A stretch of DNA of 64,000 nt from Acidovorax sp. Leaf78 (GCF_001422735.1 NZ_LMLZ01000026.1:68247-132246); one strand, 5' to 3'. Shown: positions 1 to 8,076, counted from the first letter of the stretch. Program-made: numbers and translations. Notes: generated by a model not told the origin, from the letters alone.

Positions 1-917
1 CGGCGGTGGCGGGCGGCGCGCTGCTGGCCACGCGGCTGCCGTGGCGGCTGCGGTTGCTGGCACTGCCCCTGCTGTGGCCGCTGCTGGCGTGGCAGCCGGC
101 CCGGCCCGCGGCAGGGCAGTTCGAGTTGCTGGCGGCCGACATCGGCCAGGGTAATGCAGTGCTGGTGCGCACCGCCACGCACACGCTGCTGTACGACGCG
201 GGCCCGCGCTTCAGCCGCGAGAGCGATGCCGGCCACCGCGTGCTGGTACCCCTGCTGCGCGCGCTGGGCGAGCGGGTGGACGTGCTCATGCTCAGCCACC
301 GCGACATCGACCACACGGGTGGCGCACCGGCCGTGCTGGCGCAGCAGCCGCAGGCCGAACTCACCGGGTCCATCGAAGCCGACAACGCGCTGCAGGCGCT
401 GCGCCCTGTCAAGCCCTGCCTGCAGGGCCAGCAGTGGACCTGGGATGGTGTGGCCTTCGAGGTGCTGCACCCGCTGGCGGGCGATGCCGCGCAGGCCCGC
501 CGCCCCAATGCACTGAGCTGCGTGCTGCGCATCACGGCCGCCGGCGACAGCGCGCCGGTGGCCCTGCTGGTGGGCGACATCGAAGCGCCGCAGGAGCAGG
601 CCCTGCTGGCGCGCGGCGCTCCGCTGCGGGCGGACGTGCTGCTGGTGCCCCACCACGGCAGCAAGACGTCGTCCACCGCTGCCTTTCTGGAGGCGGTCCA
701 GCCCCGCACTGCTTTGGTGCAGGCCGGCTACCGCAACCGGTTCGGCCACCCGGCGCCCGACGTGTTCGACCGCTACCGTGAGCGAGGCATCCAGGTGGTG
801 GAATCCGCACGCTGCGGCGCGGCCACCTGGTCGTCCGCGCAGCCGGGCGACGTGGGGTGCGAACGCGATGGTGCAAGGCACTACTGGCAGCACAATATTG
901 CGCCGCGGCCCGATTGA
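1..917 (+). CDS. comEC: ComEC C-terminal metallo-beta-lactamase-like domain (5'-partial)
   Basis: This is the 3' end of a gene that enters from the left edge. The frame is open to base 1, so the first GTG (base 6) is not taken as a real start. The visible 303 residues begin with the end of a hydrophobic stretch, then a metallo-beta-lactamase fold. This contains the DIGQGNA entry strand, the metal-binding motif HRDIDHTGG, and the later VPHHGSKTSS and GHP segments. That order is typical of the C-terminal domain of ComEC/Rec2, the inner-membrane DNA channel for natural transformation, in which the domain probably degrades the non-transported strand. The competence domain lies outside the window. 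Nothing looks degenerate. Confidence 0.9.
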   Translation, partial: AVAGGALLATRLPWRLRLLALPLLWPLLAWQPARPAAGQFELLAADIGQGNAVLVRTATHTLLYDAGPRFSRESDAGHRVLVPLLRALGERVDVLMLSHRDIDHTGGAPAVLAQQPQAELTGSIEADNALQALRPVKPCLQGQQWTWDGVAFEVLHPLAGDAAQARRPNALSCVLRITAAGDSAPVALLVGDIEAPQEQALLARGAPLRADVLLVPHHGSKTSSTAAFLEAVQPRTALVQAGYRNRFGHPAPDVFDRYRERGIQVVESARCGAATWSSAQPGDVGCERDGARHYWQHNIAPRPD

Positions 918-1008
918 GTTGACTTTTTGCGACGGCACCACGTGCCGAAGGGCGGCGACGCCGGAGATGGGCTCACAACTTGCTATCCTGCGTGCAGGAG
1001 GCCAGTCC

Positions 1009-2544
1009 ATGCAGAAATTTGATGAGATGTACGCCATGCTGCCTTTTGATGGCAGCGACGTGCGGGAACACTACAAGCGCTATGCGCAGTGGTTGAGCAA
1101 ACAGCCCCCTGACGTGATGCAGGCCCGCCGGGCCGAGGCAGAAATGATCTTCCGCCGGGTGGGCATCACCTTCGCCGTCTACGGCGCCAAGGACGAGGGC
1201 GGCGCCGGCAACGAGCGCTTGATTCCGTTCGACCTGATCCCCCGCATCATCCCGGCCCACGAATGGAGCCGCATGCAGCAGGGCCTGGTGCAGCGGGTCA
1301 CCGCGCTCAACCGCTTCATCCACGACGTGTACCACGGCCAGGACATCATCCGCGCCGGCATCGTGCCCACCGACCTGATCCTCAACAACGCGCAGTACCG
1401 CCCCGAGATGGCCGGCCTGAGCGTTCCGCAGAACATCTACGCGCACATCGCCGGCATCGACATCGTGCGCGCTGCCAATGCGCAGGGCGAAGGCGAGTAC
1501 TACGTGCTGGAAGACAACCTGCGCGTGCCCAGCGGCGTGAGCTACATGCTGGAAAACCGCAAGATGATGATGCGGCTCTTTCCCGAGCTGTTCAGCCTGC
1601 ACAAGGTGGCGCCGGTGGCCCACTACCCCGACATGCTGCTCGAGACCCTGCGCGCCAGCGCGCCCGCGGCGGCCGACGAGCCGACGGTGGTGGTGCTCAC
1701 GCCCGGCATGCACAACAGCGCGTACTTCGAACACGCCTTCCTCGCGCAGCAGATGGGCGTGGAGCTGGTCGAAGGGCAGGACCTGGTGGTCAAGGACAAG
1801 TTCGTCTACATGCGCACCACGCGTGGCCTGCAGCGGGTGGACGTGATCTACCGCCGCGTGGACGACGATTACCTCGACCCGCAGGTCTTCCGCCGCCATT
1901 CCACGCTGGGCTGCCATGGCCTCATGGAGGCGTACCGCGCCGGCAACGTGGGCATCTGCAACGCGGTGGGCACGGGCGTGGCGGACGACAAGTCCGTCTA
2001 CCCCTACGTGCCCGAGATGATCCGCTTTTACCTGGGCGAGGAGCCCATCCTCAAGAACGTGCCCACCTGGATGTGCCGCAAGCAGGACGACCTGCAGTAC
2101 GTGCTGGCCAACCTGAAAGACCTGGTGGTCAAGGAAGTGCATGGCGCGGGCGGCTACGGCATGCTCATCGGCCCTGCAGCCACCCATGCCGAGATCGAAG
2201 ACTTCCGCCGCGCGCTGCTGGCCAACCCGGCCGGCTACATCGCGCAGCCCACGCTCAGCCTGTCGAGCTGCCCCACGTATGTGGACTCCGGCATCGCACC
2301 GCGCCACATCGACCTGCGCCCCTTCGTGCTCAGCGGCCGCGAGGTGCAGATGGCCGCAGGCGGCCTCACGCGCGTGGCGCTGCAGGAGGGGTCGCTGGTG
2401 GTCAATTCGTCGCAGGGCGGGGGCACCAAGGACACCTGGGTGCTGGGCGAGCACGCGGCGGGTGCGGCGACCCAGTCGCAATCCCAGTTGCAGACCCAAT
2501 CACAGTCGATGGGTGGGATGACGCAAACAGAGGGAGGATTTTGA
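1009..2544 (+). CDS. Circularly permuted ATP-grasp type 2 protein
   Basis: A 511-residue protein of the circularly permuted ATP-grasp family (DUF404/DUF407 type). The start at 1009 is chosen because AGGAGG lies 7 bases upstream (996-1001). An in-frame extension back to 778 would overlap comEC and has no ribosome site. Visible family segments include the N-terminal FDEMY region, GVSYMLENR, the DVIYRRVDDDYLDP block and the KEVHGAGGYGMLIGP nucleotide-binding-like loop. Family members are thought to be amide-bond-forming ligases, but the substrate is unknown. The last ~25 residues are a low-complexity Gln/Ser tail that looks disordered. The stop is one base before the ATG of the alpha-E gene, and the two form a conserved pair. 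The transglutaminase-like partner often found with them is not adjacent. Confidence 0.9.
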   Translation: MQKFDEMYAMLPFDGSDVREHYKRYAQWLSKQPPDVMQARRAEAEMIFRRVGITFAVYGAKDEGGAGNERLIPFDLIPRIIPAHEWSRMQQGLVQRVTALNRFIHDVYHGQDIIRAGIVPTDLILNNAQYRPEMAGLSVPQNIYAHIAGIDIVRAANAQGEGEYYVLEDNLRVPSGVSYMLENRKMMMRLFPELFSLHKVAPVAHYPDMLLETLRASAPAAADEPTVVVLTPGMHNSAYFEHAFLAQQMGVELVEGQDLVVKDKFVYMRTTRGLQRVDVIYRRVDDDYLDPQVFRRHSTLGCHGLMEAYRAGNVGICNAVGTGVADDKSVYPYVPEMIRFYLGEEPILKNVPTWMCRKQDDLQYVLANLKDLVVKEVHGAGGYGMLIGPAATHAEIEDFRRALLANPAGYIAQPTLSLSSCPTYVDSGIAPRHIDLRPFVLSGREVQMAAGGLTRVALQEGSLVVNSSQGGGTKDTWVLGEHAAGAATQSQSQLQTQSQSMGGMTQTEGGF

Positions 2545-2545
2545 G

Positions 2546-3505
2546 ATGCTGAGCCGCACTGCCGATCACCTGTTCTGGATGTCTCGCTACACCGAAAGGG
2601 CAGAAAACACCGCCCGCATGCTCAACGTGAGCTACGAGACCTCGTTGCTGCCCCAGTCTGCCGACGTGGTGCAGGAGGGCTGGGAAGGCCTGCTGTCCAT
2701 CAGCGAGCTGATCCCCGCCTACACCGAAAAGCACGGCAAGGTCACGCCCCACAACGTGCTGGAGTTCATGGTGCGCGATGGCGAGAACCCGTCGTCCATC
2801 CTGTCATGCCTGCGCGCCGCGCGTGAAAACGCGCGGGCCGTGCGCGGTGCGCTCACCACCGAGGTGTGGGAGACGCAGAACCAGACCTGGCTGGAGCTGC
2901 ACCGCGTGCTGGAGAGCGGCGCCTTCGAGCGCGAGCCCGGCCAGTTCTTCGAGTGGGTGAAATACCGCTCGCACCTGTCGCGCGGCGTGACGCTGGGCAC
3001 CATGCTGCAGGACGAGGCCTTTCACTTCCTGCGGCTGGGCACCTTTCTGGAGCGCGCCGACAACACCGCGAGGCTGCTGGATGTGAAGTTCCACGCGGTG
3101 GAGAACGACTTCTTCGGCCGCGCGAGCGAGCGCAACCAGGAGGCCGACTTCTACCACTGGAGCTCCATTCTGCGCAGCGTCTCGGCGTTCGAGGTGTACC
3201 GCAAGGTCTACCGCGACGTCATCACCCCGGGCCGTGTGGCAGACCTTTTGGTGCTGCGCCGCGACATGCCGCGGTCATTGCACGCCTGCATGCGCGAGGT
3301 GGTGGACAACCTGAGCGTGGTGGCCAACCAGCAGTCGGCCGAAACCCAGCGCCGCGCGGGCCGCCTGCTGGCGGATCTGCAGTACGGGCGCATCGACGAA
3401 ATCCTGTCGACGGGCTTGCACGCGTTTCTCACGCAGTTCCTCGACCGGGTGAACGACCTGGGCGGCGGCATCAGCCGCGACTTTCTGGTCGCGGCGGGCG
3501 ACTGA
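2546..3505 (+). CDS. Alpha-E domain protein (DUF403)
   Basis: A 319-residue, largely helical protein of the alpha-E family. It starts MLSRTADHLFWMSRYTERAENTAR, the characteristic N-terminal signature (first residues LSRTADHLFWMSRY). The ATG is one base after the stop of the ATP-grasp gene, with GGGAGG inside the end of that gene serving as ribosome site, so the two are translationally coupled. Later landmarks are HFLRLGTFLERADNTARLLD and a C-terminal GGISRDFL end. Family function is not established. Genomic pairing suggests it forms a complex with, or modifies the activity of, the ATP-grasp partner. No transglutaminase or proteasome-like peptidase follows, unlike in many larger alpha-E clusters. 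Confidence 0.9.
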   Translation: MLSRTADHLFWMSRYTERAENTARMLNVSYETSLLPQSADVVQEGWEGLLSISELIPAYTEKHGKVTPHNVLEFMVRDGENPSSILSCLRAARENARAVRGALTTEVWETQNQTWLELHRVLESGAFEREPGQFFEWVKYRSHLSRGVTLGTMLQDEAFHFLRLGTFLERADNTARLLDVKFHAVENDFFGRASERNQEADFYHWSSILRSVSAFEVYRKVYRDVITPGRVADLLVLRRDMPRSLHACMREVVDNLSVVANQQSAETQRRAGRLLADLQYGRIDEILSTGLHAFLTQFLDRVNDLGGGISRDFLVAAGD

Positions 3506-3656
3506 CAAGCGCATTGAAGATCAAGCAGCGAGCACCGTAATGGGCACCGTGACGGGGCCCAGCCATCGGCGCTGTGCTGCTGGCTCGCCGCGGCTTCTTT
3601 CAATGCGTCTGCGTGCAGGGAAGTGGGACGTGGGAGGGGCGTGAGCCCCAGCCGGC

Positions 3657-4031
3657 TCAGCCCTCGTTGTTGCGCTTTTGGTCCCGCAGCATGAAGAGGT
3701 AGAGGCTCTCGACCTTTTCACGCGCCCAAGGGGTCTTGCGCAGGAACTTGAGGCTGGACCCTACGCTGGGGTCGCTTTGGAAGCAACGGATCTGGATGCG
3801 CTGGCCCAGCTCATCCCAGCCGAAATAATCCGCCAGGGCCACCACCATGGTCTCCAGCTTCACGCCGTGCAGCGGGTTGCGGGGCTGGGCGGCTTTGGCT
3901 GGAGCGCTCTCGGGCGTGTTTTCGGCGGGGCTGTCAGGTGTGCTGTTGGGTGCACTGTCAGGCGCGGCGGCTATTGCGCCTTGTGCGGCTGGCGTGGATG
4001 GCGTGGATGGCGTGGTCTCTGGGGTGCTCAT
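3657..4031 (-). CDS. VF530 (DUF2132) family protein
   Basis: About 124 residues. The C-terminal ~75 match the small DNA-binding-like VF530/DUF2132 fold: the run [12 protein letters not shown], then [14 protein letters not shown], then [18 protein letters not shown]. The first ~45 residues are a Thr/Pro/Ala/Ser-rich low-complexity tail, probably disordered. I take the ATG at 4031 (MSTPETT); further in-frame ATGs upstream (to 4118) have no ribosome site and give an unconvincing sequence. The ribosome site at 4031 is also weak. Function of the family is unknown. It stands alone on the minus strand between the alpha-E gene and the LysR gene and does not look operonic. Confidence 0.8.
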   Translation of the reverse strand: MSTPETTPSTPSTPAAQGAIAAAPDSAPNSTPDSPAENTPESAPAKAAQPRNPLHGVKLETMVVALADYFGWDELGQRIQIRCFQSDPSVGSSLKFLRKTPWAREKVESLYLFMLRDQKRNNEG

Positions 4032-4176
4032 GCCCCGAAGCATACCGACTGCAGGCACCCGCGTCGCGCAAACCGGCAGGCTGGCAATTGCCACCGCTGC
4101 AGGCCTGCCTTTCGCCATGCTCGCGGTGTCGCGTCCTCAGGGGGCGGCGCGGTGCGCCGCGGCTTGGCACGGGAGC

Positions 4177-5094
4177 CTAGTTCTTGCGCTGCATCTGCGC
4201 CTCGCGCTGGAACAGCTCGGCGGCCCAGTCCACAAAGGCGCGCACCTTGGCGCTCAGGTGGCGGTTGGGCGGGTACACCACATACACCGGCAGCAGGGGC
4301 TGCGTCCATTCGGGCAGCAGCTGCACCAGGGTGCCGGTTTGCAAATGCCGCTCGGCCTGAAAGCTCGTGATCTGCCCGATACCGAGGCCCGCCACTAGCG
4401 ACGTCACGTATGCGTTGGCCTCGTTCACGCTCAGCTGGTACGGGCCGGAGACGTCGATGGACTCGGCATCCTTGCGGAACTCCAGCGGGTAATGCCGGCC
4501 CGAATGCGGCGAGAAATACAGCAGGCTGGTGTGCTTTTCCTCGATCTCCAGCGGGTGCGCGGGCGTGCCCTTGCGCGCCAGGTAGTCGGGCGATGCCACG
4601 GTGATGAATTCGAGGTTGCCGATGCGCCGCGCCACCAGCGACTGGTCGCTCAGCTCGCCGCCGCGGATCACGCAGTCCACGTTGTCGCCGATCAGGTCCA
4701 CGATGCGGTCGCTCACCCCCAGGTCGAGCTGGATGTCCGGGTAGCGTTCGTGGAACTCCGCCAGGTGCGGGATCAGCAGCAACTGCGCCACCGACGTCCC
4801 CACGTCGATGCGCAAGCGCCCGCGCGGATTGGCGCGCGCGTTGGTCATGCTGGCCTCGATGTCGTCCAGGTCGGTCAGCAGGCGCACCGTGCGGTCGTAG
4901 TAGGCGGCGCCGTCGGGCGTCACCGTCACGCGGCGGGTGGTGCGGTTGAGCAGTTTCACGCGCAGGCGCTCCTCCAGCGCCTGAACGTGCTTGGTGACTG
5001 TGGCCTTGGGCAGCGAAAGCGAATCCGCTGCCCGGGTGAACGTGCCGGCCTCCACCACCCGCACGAATATGCGCATGGCCTGTATCTGGTCCAT
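4177..5094 (-). CDS. LysR-type transcriptional regulator
   Basis: A 305-residue LysR regulator. The start at 5094 (MDQIQAMRIFVRV) is set by AAGGAG 6-11 bases upstream; the frame is open further to 5247 but lacks support. Residues 1-60 form the winged helix-turn-helix (FTRAADSLSLPKATVTKHVQALEERLRVKLLNR spans about 17-50). Residues ~90-290 form the periplasmic-binding-protein-like effector domain, with GRLRIDVGTS opening it. It is of the subgroup in which the recognition helix reads PKATVTKHV, common among regulators of small detoxification or efflux genes. It is divergent from the hydrolase-fold gene at 5285, and the 190-bp gap contains a 10-bp-arm inverted repeat (5133-5154), so that gene and itself are the probable targets. 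Confidence 0.93.
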   Translation of the reverse strand: MDQIQAMRIFVRVVEAGTFTRAADSLSLPKATVTKHVQALEERLRVKLLNRTTRRVTVTPDGAAYYDRTVRLLTDLDDIEASMTNARANPRGRLRIDVGTSVAQLLLIPHLAEFHERYPDIQLDLGVSDRIVDLIGDNVDCVIRGGELSDQSLVARRIGNLEFITVASPDYLARKGTPAHPLEIEEKHTSLLYFSPHSGRHYPLEFRKDAESIDVSGPYQLSVNEANAYVTSLVAGLGIGQITSFQAERHLQTGTLVQLLPEWTQPLLPVYVVYPPNRHLSAKVRAFVDWAAELFQREAQMQRKN

Positions 5095-5132
5095 GGCTTC
5101 TCCTTGAAATCTGAAACTGCAATCCGGAACTG

Positions 5133-5154
5133 CAGCACCCACCAGTGGGTGCTG
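5133..5154. promoter_or_regulatory. Candidate LysR operator (inverted repeat)
   Basis: Perfect inverted repeat with arms CAGCACCCAC / GTGGGTGCTG and a 2-base centre, in the gap between the divergent LysR and hydrolase-fold genes. It lies 39 bases upstream of the LysR start and 131 upstream of the other start, a usual position for autoregulatory LysR binding. Assignment to this regulator is inference from position. Confidence 0.5.
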
Positions 5155-5284
5155 AGGAATTCTCACACGCAAGCTGCCGTTTGATTGTTGAGCTTTTGGA
5201 AACAGTGCAGTGGTGTTTGACCTGTTTATCCGGCCGGCGGCAACCACTACATTTATCCCATCCTCAATTTACTGGGTACATGCC

Positions 5285-6169
5285 ATGCAGCCCGACAGAC
5301 CGTCTTCGTCCTCTTTCACATCGCAGTCCGACGCCGCACCTTCCAAGGTGTCCAAGGCGGCGTCCGTGTGCACCGACTCCACCATTGAGGTGGCCGCGGG
5401 GCAGGACGTGGCCGTGCGCATGTATGGCCGCAAGAAGACGGGCAAGGTGTCGCCCGTGGTCGTGCATTTTCACGGCGGCGCATTCACCTCGGGCGATCTG
5501 GACAATGGTTGCACGGTGGCGTCGCTGCTGGAGAGCGTCGGCGCGGTGGTGGTGTCGGTGGCCTACCCCCTCACGCCATTCCCCCAGCCGGTGGATACAG
5601 GCTACAACGTTTTGAAGTGGGTGCACCGCAACCGTACCAAACTGGGCGGGCAGGGTTCGCTGGTGTACCTGGCCGGTGAAGAGGCTGGCGGCAACCTGGC
5701 CGCCGCCGTGAGTCTGGTGGCGCGCGACCAGTCGCACCCGCCGCTGGCCGGGCAGATCCTGCTGTCGCCCATGCTGGACCCGTGCGTGGGCACCGCGTCG
5801 GTGCGCGAAGCCACGGGCGACGCCACCGGCTGCAAGTGGTCCGAGGGTTGGCGCAATTTCCTGAGCTGCCCGCGCGATGCCGACCACCCCTACGCCGTGC
5901 CCGGTGCAGCGCGCCGCCTGGCGGGGCTGCCGCCCACGCTGGTGCTGGTGGGCGACACCGACCCCATGCACGATGAAGCGGTGGCCTACGCCGCCCGGCT
6001 CGAGGCCGCCGGGCTGCAGGTCACTTGCCATGTGTTTGCCAAGGCCGCGCAGTGGCCCGATGCCCTGCTGCAGACGCAAACGGGCCCGAACGAGTGCCCT
6101 TGCGCTGCGGGGGCGCAAGAGCAGTTCCGTTTGTTCTTCGAAGCCACCCGATGTCCGGTGCCTTCCTGA
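5285..6169 (+). CDS. Alpha/beta-hydrolase-fold protein with degenerate catalytic triad
   Basis: A 294-residue protein of the hormone-sensitive-lipase type alpha/beta-hydrolase group. The start at 5285 (MQPDRPSS) is chosen as the likely ATG; the frame is open to 5210. The oxyanion-hole motif HFHGGAF is intact (residues 61-67). The nucleophile elbow, normally GDSAGG, reads GEEAGG (131-136), so Glu133 occupies the Ser position. The acid region VGDTDPMHDEA (222-232) is intact. The segment that normally carries the catalytic His reads FAKAAQWPDAL, with Gln256 at the expected place. Fold retention with two lost catalytic residues points to a binding or regulatory pseudoenzyme. The reading frame shows no decay. 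It is divergent from a LysR gene and just upstream of the SoxR-type promoter of the efflux operon. Confidence 0.85.
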   Translation: MQPDRPSSSSFTSQSDAAPSKVSKAASVCTDSTIEVAAGQDVAVRMYGRKKTGKVSPVVVHFHGGAFTSGDLDNGCTVASLLESVGAVVVSVAYPLTPFPQPVDTGYNVLKWVHRNRTKLGGQGSLVYLAGEEAGGNLAAAVSLVARDQSHPPLAGQILLSPMLDPCVGTASVREATGDATGCKWSEGWRNFLSCPRDADHPYAVPGAARRLAGLPPTLVLVGDTDPMHDEAVAYAARLEAAGLQVTCHVFAKAAQWPDALLQTQTGPNECPCAAGAQEQFRLFFEATRCPVPS

Positions 6170-6195
6170 CAACAACCCCGGGCTGCAAAAAGGTG

Positions 6196-6226
6196 TTGAC
6201 CTCAACATAAGTTGAGGTTTGATACT
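6196..6226 (+). promoter_or_regulatory. SoxR-type promoter of the RND efflux operon
   Basis: A -35 element TTGACC (6196-6201) and a -10-like GATACT (6221-6226) are separated by 19 bases, the over-long spacer typical of MerR-family activated promoters. Centred in the spacer is a perfect inverted repeat (6199-6218), arms ACCTCAAC / GTTGAGGT around ATAA. This closely matches the SoxR operator core CCTCAA...TTGAGG as known from enterobacterial soxS. Orientation is towards the adaptor gene at 6648. SoxR is a [2Fe-2S] redox sensor that responds to redox-cycling drugs. No soxR gene lies in the window. Confidence 0.8.
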
Positions 6227-6647
6227 GCAGCCTCTCTACCGAATCCCTGGTTTTCAACGCTGATTTTTCCGGCATGCCGTGCCGGAGGGAGAGGCTTTGC
6301 CTGCGCATTTCTGCACGCTGTACCCGTGAGGGTTGGACGGCGGGCGGAGCTACTGATGTCAACGATACGGAGGAAATAACAACGTGAACAACACAACGCA
6401 CTTTTCAACGGCTGCCAGCAGCCACCCCGCCGGTCACAGAACGCTGCGCCGCAGCGTCTTGTGACACAGGCGGGCCGATGCCCCGGGCGTGCCGGCCGGG
6501 GCCTTGACCTTTCCACCGTGTCATTGCCGAGACTGCCCGTCCATCCCGCCGTGACCTTTGCCTCTTCCGCGTCTGCACCGCGTGGCGCAGACAACAACTT
6601 CCCTGGCGCGCCCGCAACGCCCGCCTCAACGATTGATTGAAACGACC
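6227..6647 (+). other. Long structured 5' leader of the efflux operon
   Basis: About 420 bases separate the SoxR-type promoter from the adaptor start. They contain three clear hairpins: CCGGCA/TGCCGG (6269-6285), ACGCTGC/GCAGCGT with a 3-base loop (6441-6457), and GCCCCGG/CCGGGGC (6480-6502). The second overlaps the end of a possible 26-codon ORF. None has a good U-tract. The arrangement resembles an attenuation or translational control leader, but this is inferred from layout only. Confidence 0.45.
6384..6464 (+). CDS. Possible 26-aa leader peptide
   Basis: A short frame starting with GTG, preceded at 10 bases by GGAGG (6369-6373), which is a better ribosome site than that of the adaptor gene downstream. 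The peptide begins MNNTTHFSTAAS and ends LRRSVL. Its last codons lie in the perfect hairpin at 6441-6457, so ribosome position would affect the fold. No homologue is recognised. It could equally be a chance frame. Confidence 0.3.
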   Translation: MNNTTHFSTAASSHPAGHRTLRRSVL

Positions 6648-7901
6648 ATGACCACCAACCCGCTCTCCAAGAACCGCCCTCTGGGCCTGGCCACCATCGC
6701 CACCGCCGTCACCGCTGCCGTGGCTGCATTGATCCTCGTCTTCCAGGCGCCCACGGCCCAGGCCAACGGTGAAGGCGCCACGCCGCCCGCCATGCCGGTG
6801 TCGGTCGCTGCCGTGGTGCAAAAGGACATCTCGCTGTGGGATGAATTTTCCGGCCGCCTCGAGGCCGTGCAGCGTGTGGACGTGCGACCGCGCGTCTCGG
6901 GTGCCGTGCAGGCCGTGCACTTCCGCGAAGGCTCGCTGGTCAAGCAGGGTGACCTGCTCGTCACCGTGGACCCCGCACCGTATGCGGCCGAGGTCGACCG
7001 CGCCGAAGCCCAGGTGGTCGCCGCCCAGGCCCGCGTGTCCTACACCCGCAGCGAAATGGAGCGCGCCACGCGCCTGCTCGAAGAACGCGCCATTGCCCAG
7101 CGTGAGCACGACGAGCGCCTGAATGCCCAGCGCGAGGCCGACGCCAACCTGCGCGCAGCACAGGCCGCGCTGCAGACCGCCAAGCTCAACCTCGGCTACA
7201 CCCAGGTGCGCGCCCCCGTGGCGGGCCGCGTGGGCCGCATCGAAGTCACCGTGGGCAACCTGGTGGCTGCCGGTGCCGGCGCGCCGGTGCTGACCACGCT
7301 GGTGTCGGTGAGCCCCATCTATGCGAGCTTCGACACCGACGAGCAGATTGTGGTGAAGGCGCTGGCCGACCTGCAAAGCAGCCAACGGGGCAACAGCGCG
7401 CGCCAACTCATCGAGCGCATCCCTGTGCAGATGGGCACTGGCACCGCGGGCAGCACGCCGCACACCGGCCGCCTGCAGCTCATCGACAACCAGGTGGACG
7501 CCAAGAGCGGCACGGTGCGCGTGCGTGCCGTGTTCGACAACGAAGACGGCGCTCTCATCCCCGGCCAGTTCGCCCGCATCCGCATGGGCCAGGCGCGCGA
7601 CACCCAGGCCCTGCTGATCAACGAGCGTGCCGTGGGCACCGACCAGAACAAGAAGTTCGTGATGGTGGTGGGCGAGGGCAACAAGGCCGAGTACCGCGAA
7701 GTCACGCTGGGCGCGCCCATCGACGGCCTGCGCGTGGTCACGTCGGGCTTGAAGGCGGGCGAGAACATCGTCGTCAACGGCCTGCAGCGCGTGCGCCCCG
7801 GTGCCGTGGTGGCGCCCCAGTCGGTCCCCATGACCGCCAAGGCCGAGATTGCGGGTGATCGCAAGGAAGCCAAGAACAACACCAAGTCGCCCGCCGTCTG
7901 A
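6648..7901 (+). CDS. RND efflux periplasmic adaptor (MexE/AcrA family)
   Basis: A 417-residue membrane-fusion protein that joins the inner-membrane RND pump to the outer-membrane channel. The start at 6648 gives a Lys/Arg N-terminus followed by a hydrophobic signal segment ending in AQA (residues ~10-40). The open frame upstream (6558) has no signal logic. Domains in order are a first barrel/lipoyl half with VDVRPRVSGAVQAVHF, a helical hairpin rich in Ala/Glu (~110-180), the second lipoyl half with YTQVRAPVAGRVGR, a beta-barrel, and a membrane-proximal domain ending GLQRVRPG. The ribosome site is weak. First gene of the adaptor-pump-channel operon, under the SoxR-type promoter. Confidence 0.93.
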   Translation: MTTNPLSKNRPLGLATIATAVTAAVAALILVFQAPTAQANGEGATPPAMPVSVAAVVQKDISLWDEFSGRLEAVQRVDVRPRVSGAVQAVHFREGSLVKQGDLLVTVDPAPYAAEVDRAEAQVVAAQARVSYTRSEMERATRLLEERAIAQREHDERLNAQREADANLRAAQAALQTAKLNLGYTQVRAPVAGRVGRIEVTVGNLVAAGAGAPVLTTLVSVSPIYASFDTDEQIVVKALADLQSSQRGNSARQLIERIPVQMGTGTAGSTPHTGRLQLIDNQVDAKSGTVRVRAVFDNEDGALIPGQFARIRMGQARDTQALLINERAVGTDQNKKFVMVVGEGNKAEYREVTLGAPIDGLRVVTSGLKAGENIVVNGLQRVRPGAVVAPQSVPMTAKAEIAGDRKEAKNNTKSPAV

Positions 7902-7997
7902 ACACCTTTTCAGTTCCCTAACGCTGCGCGTCTCCTAAGCCTGTGCAACGGGCATGACTTCGCCAGCATCCCCGCGCAAGGGCCGCCCCGCCGCGCT

Positions 7998-8010
7998 GGG
8001 GGTGTCCCCC
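7998..8010. other. GC hairpin between adaptor and pump genes
   Basis: GGGGG-TGT-CCCCC inverted repeat inside the 175-base gap between adaptor and pump genes. The surrounding G/C-rich segment has no gene. It could be a stabilising or processing structure that adjusts the stoichiometry of the two products, but there is no U-tract, so a terminator is unlikely. Confidence 0.3.
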
Positions 8011-8076
8011 TAACGAAGGAGAGGGGGAAGGCGCGCAGCGACTCAGGGGGTGAACCAACACGAGCTTTTTGCATCC

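Noticed and set aside
973-2499. Long minus-strand open frame (508 codons) opposite the ATP-grasp gene, and similar long frames such as 9250-11304, 19706-22081, 24447-28067 and 40972-42006
   Set aside because: They lie entirely opposite or out of frame with strongly supported genes, have Arg/His/Ala/Gly-biased composition from GC-rich codon shadowing, and show no domain or ribosome site.
3506-3656. Terminator after the alpha-E gene
   Set aside because: Only a weak GGGC/GCCC hairpin without a T-tract was seen.
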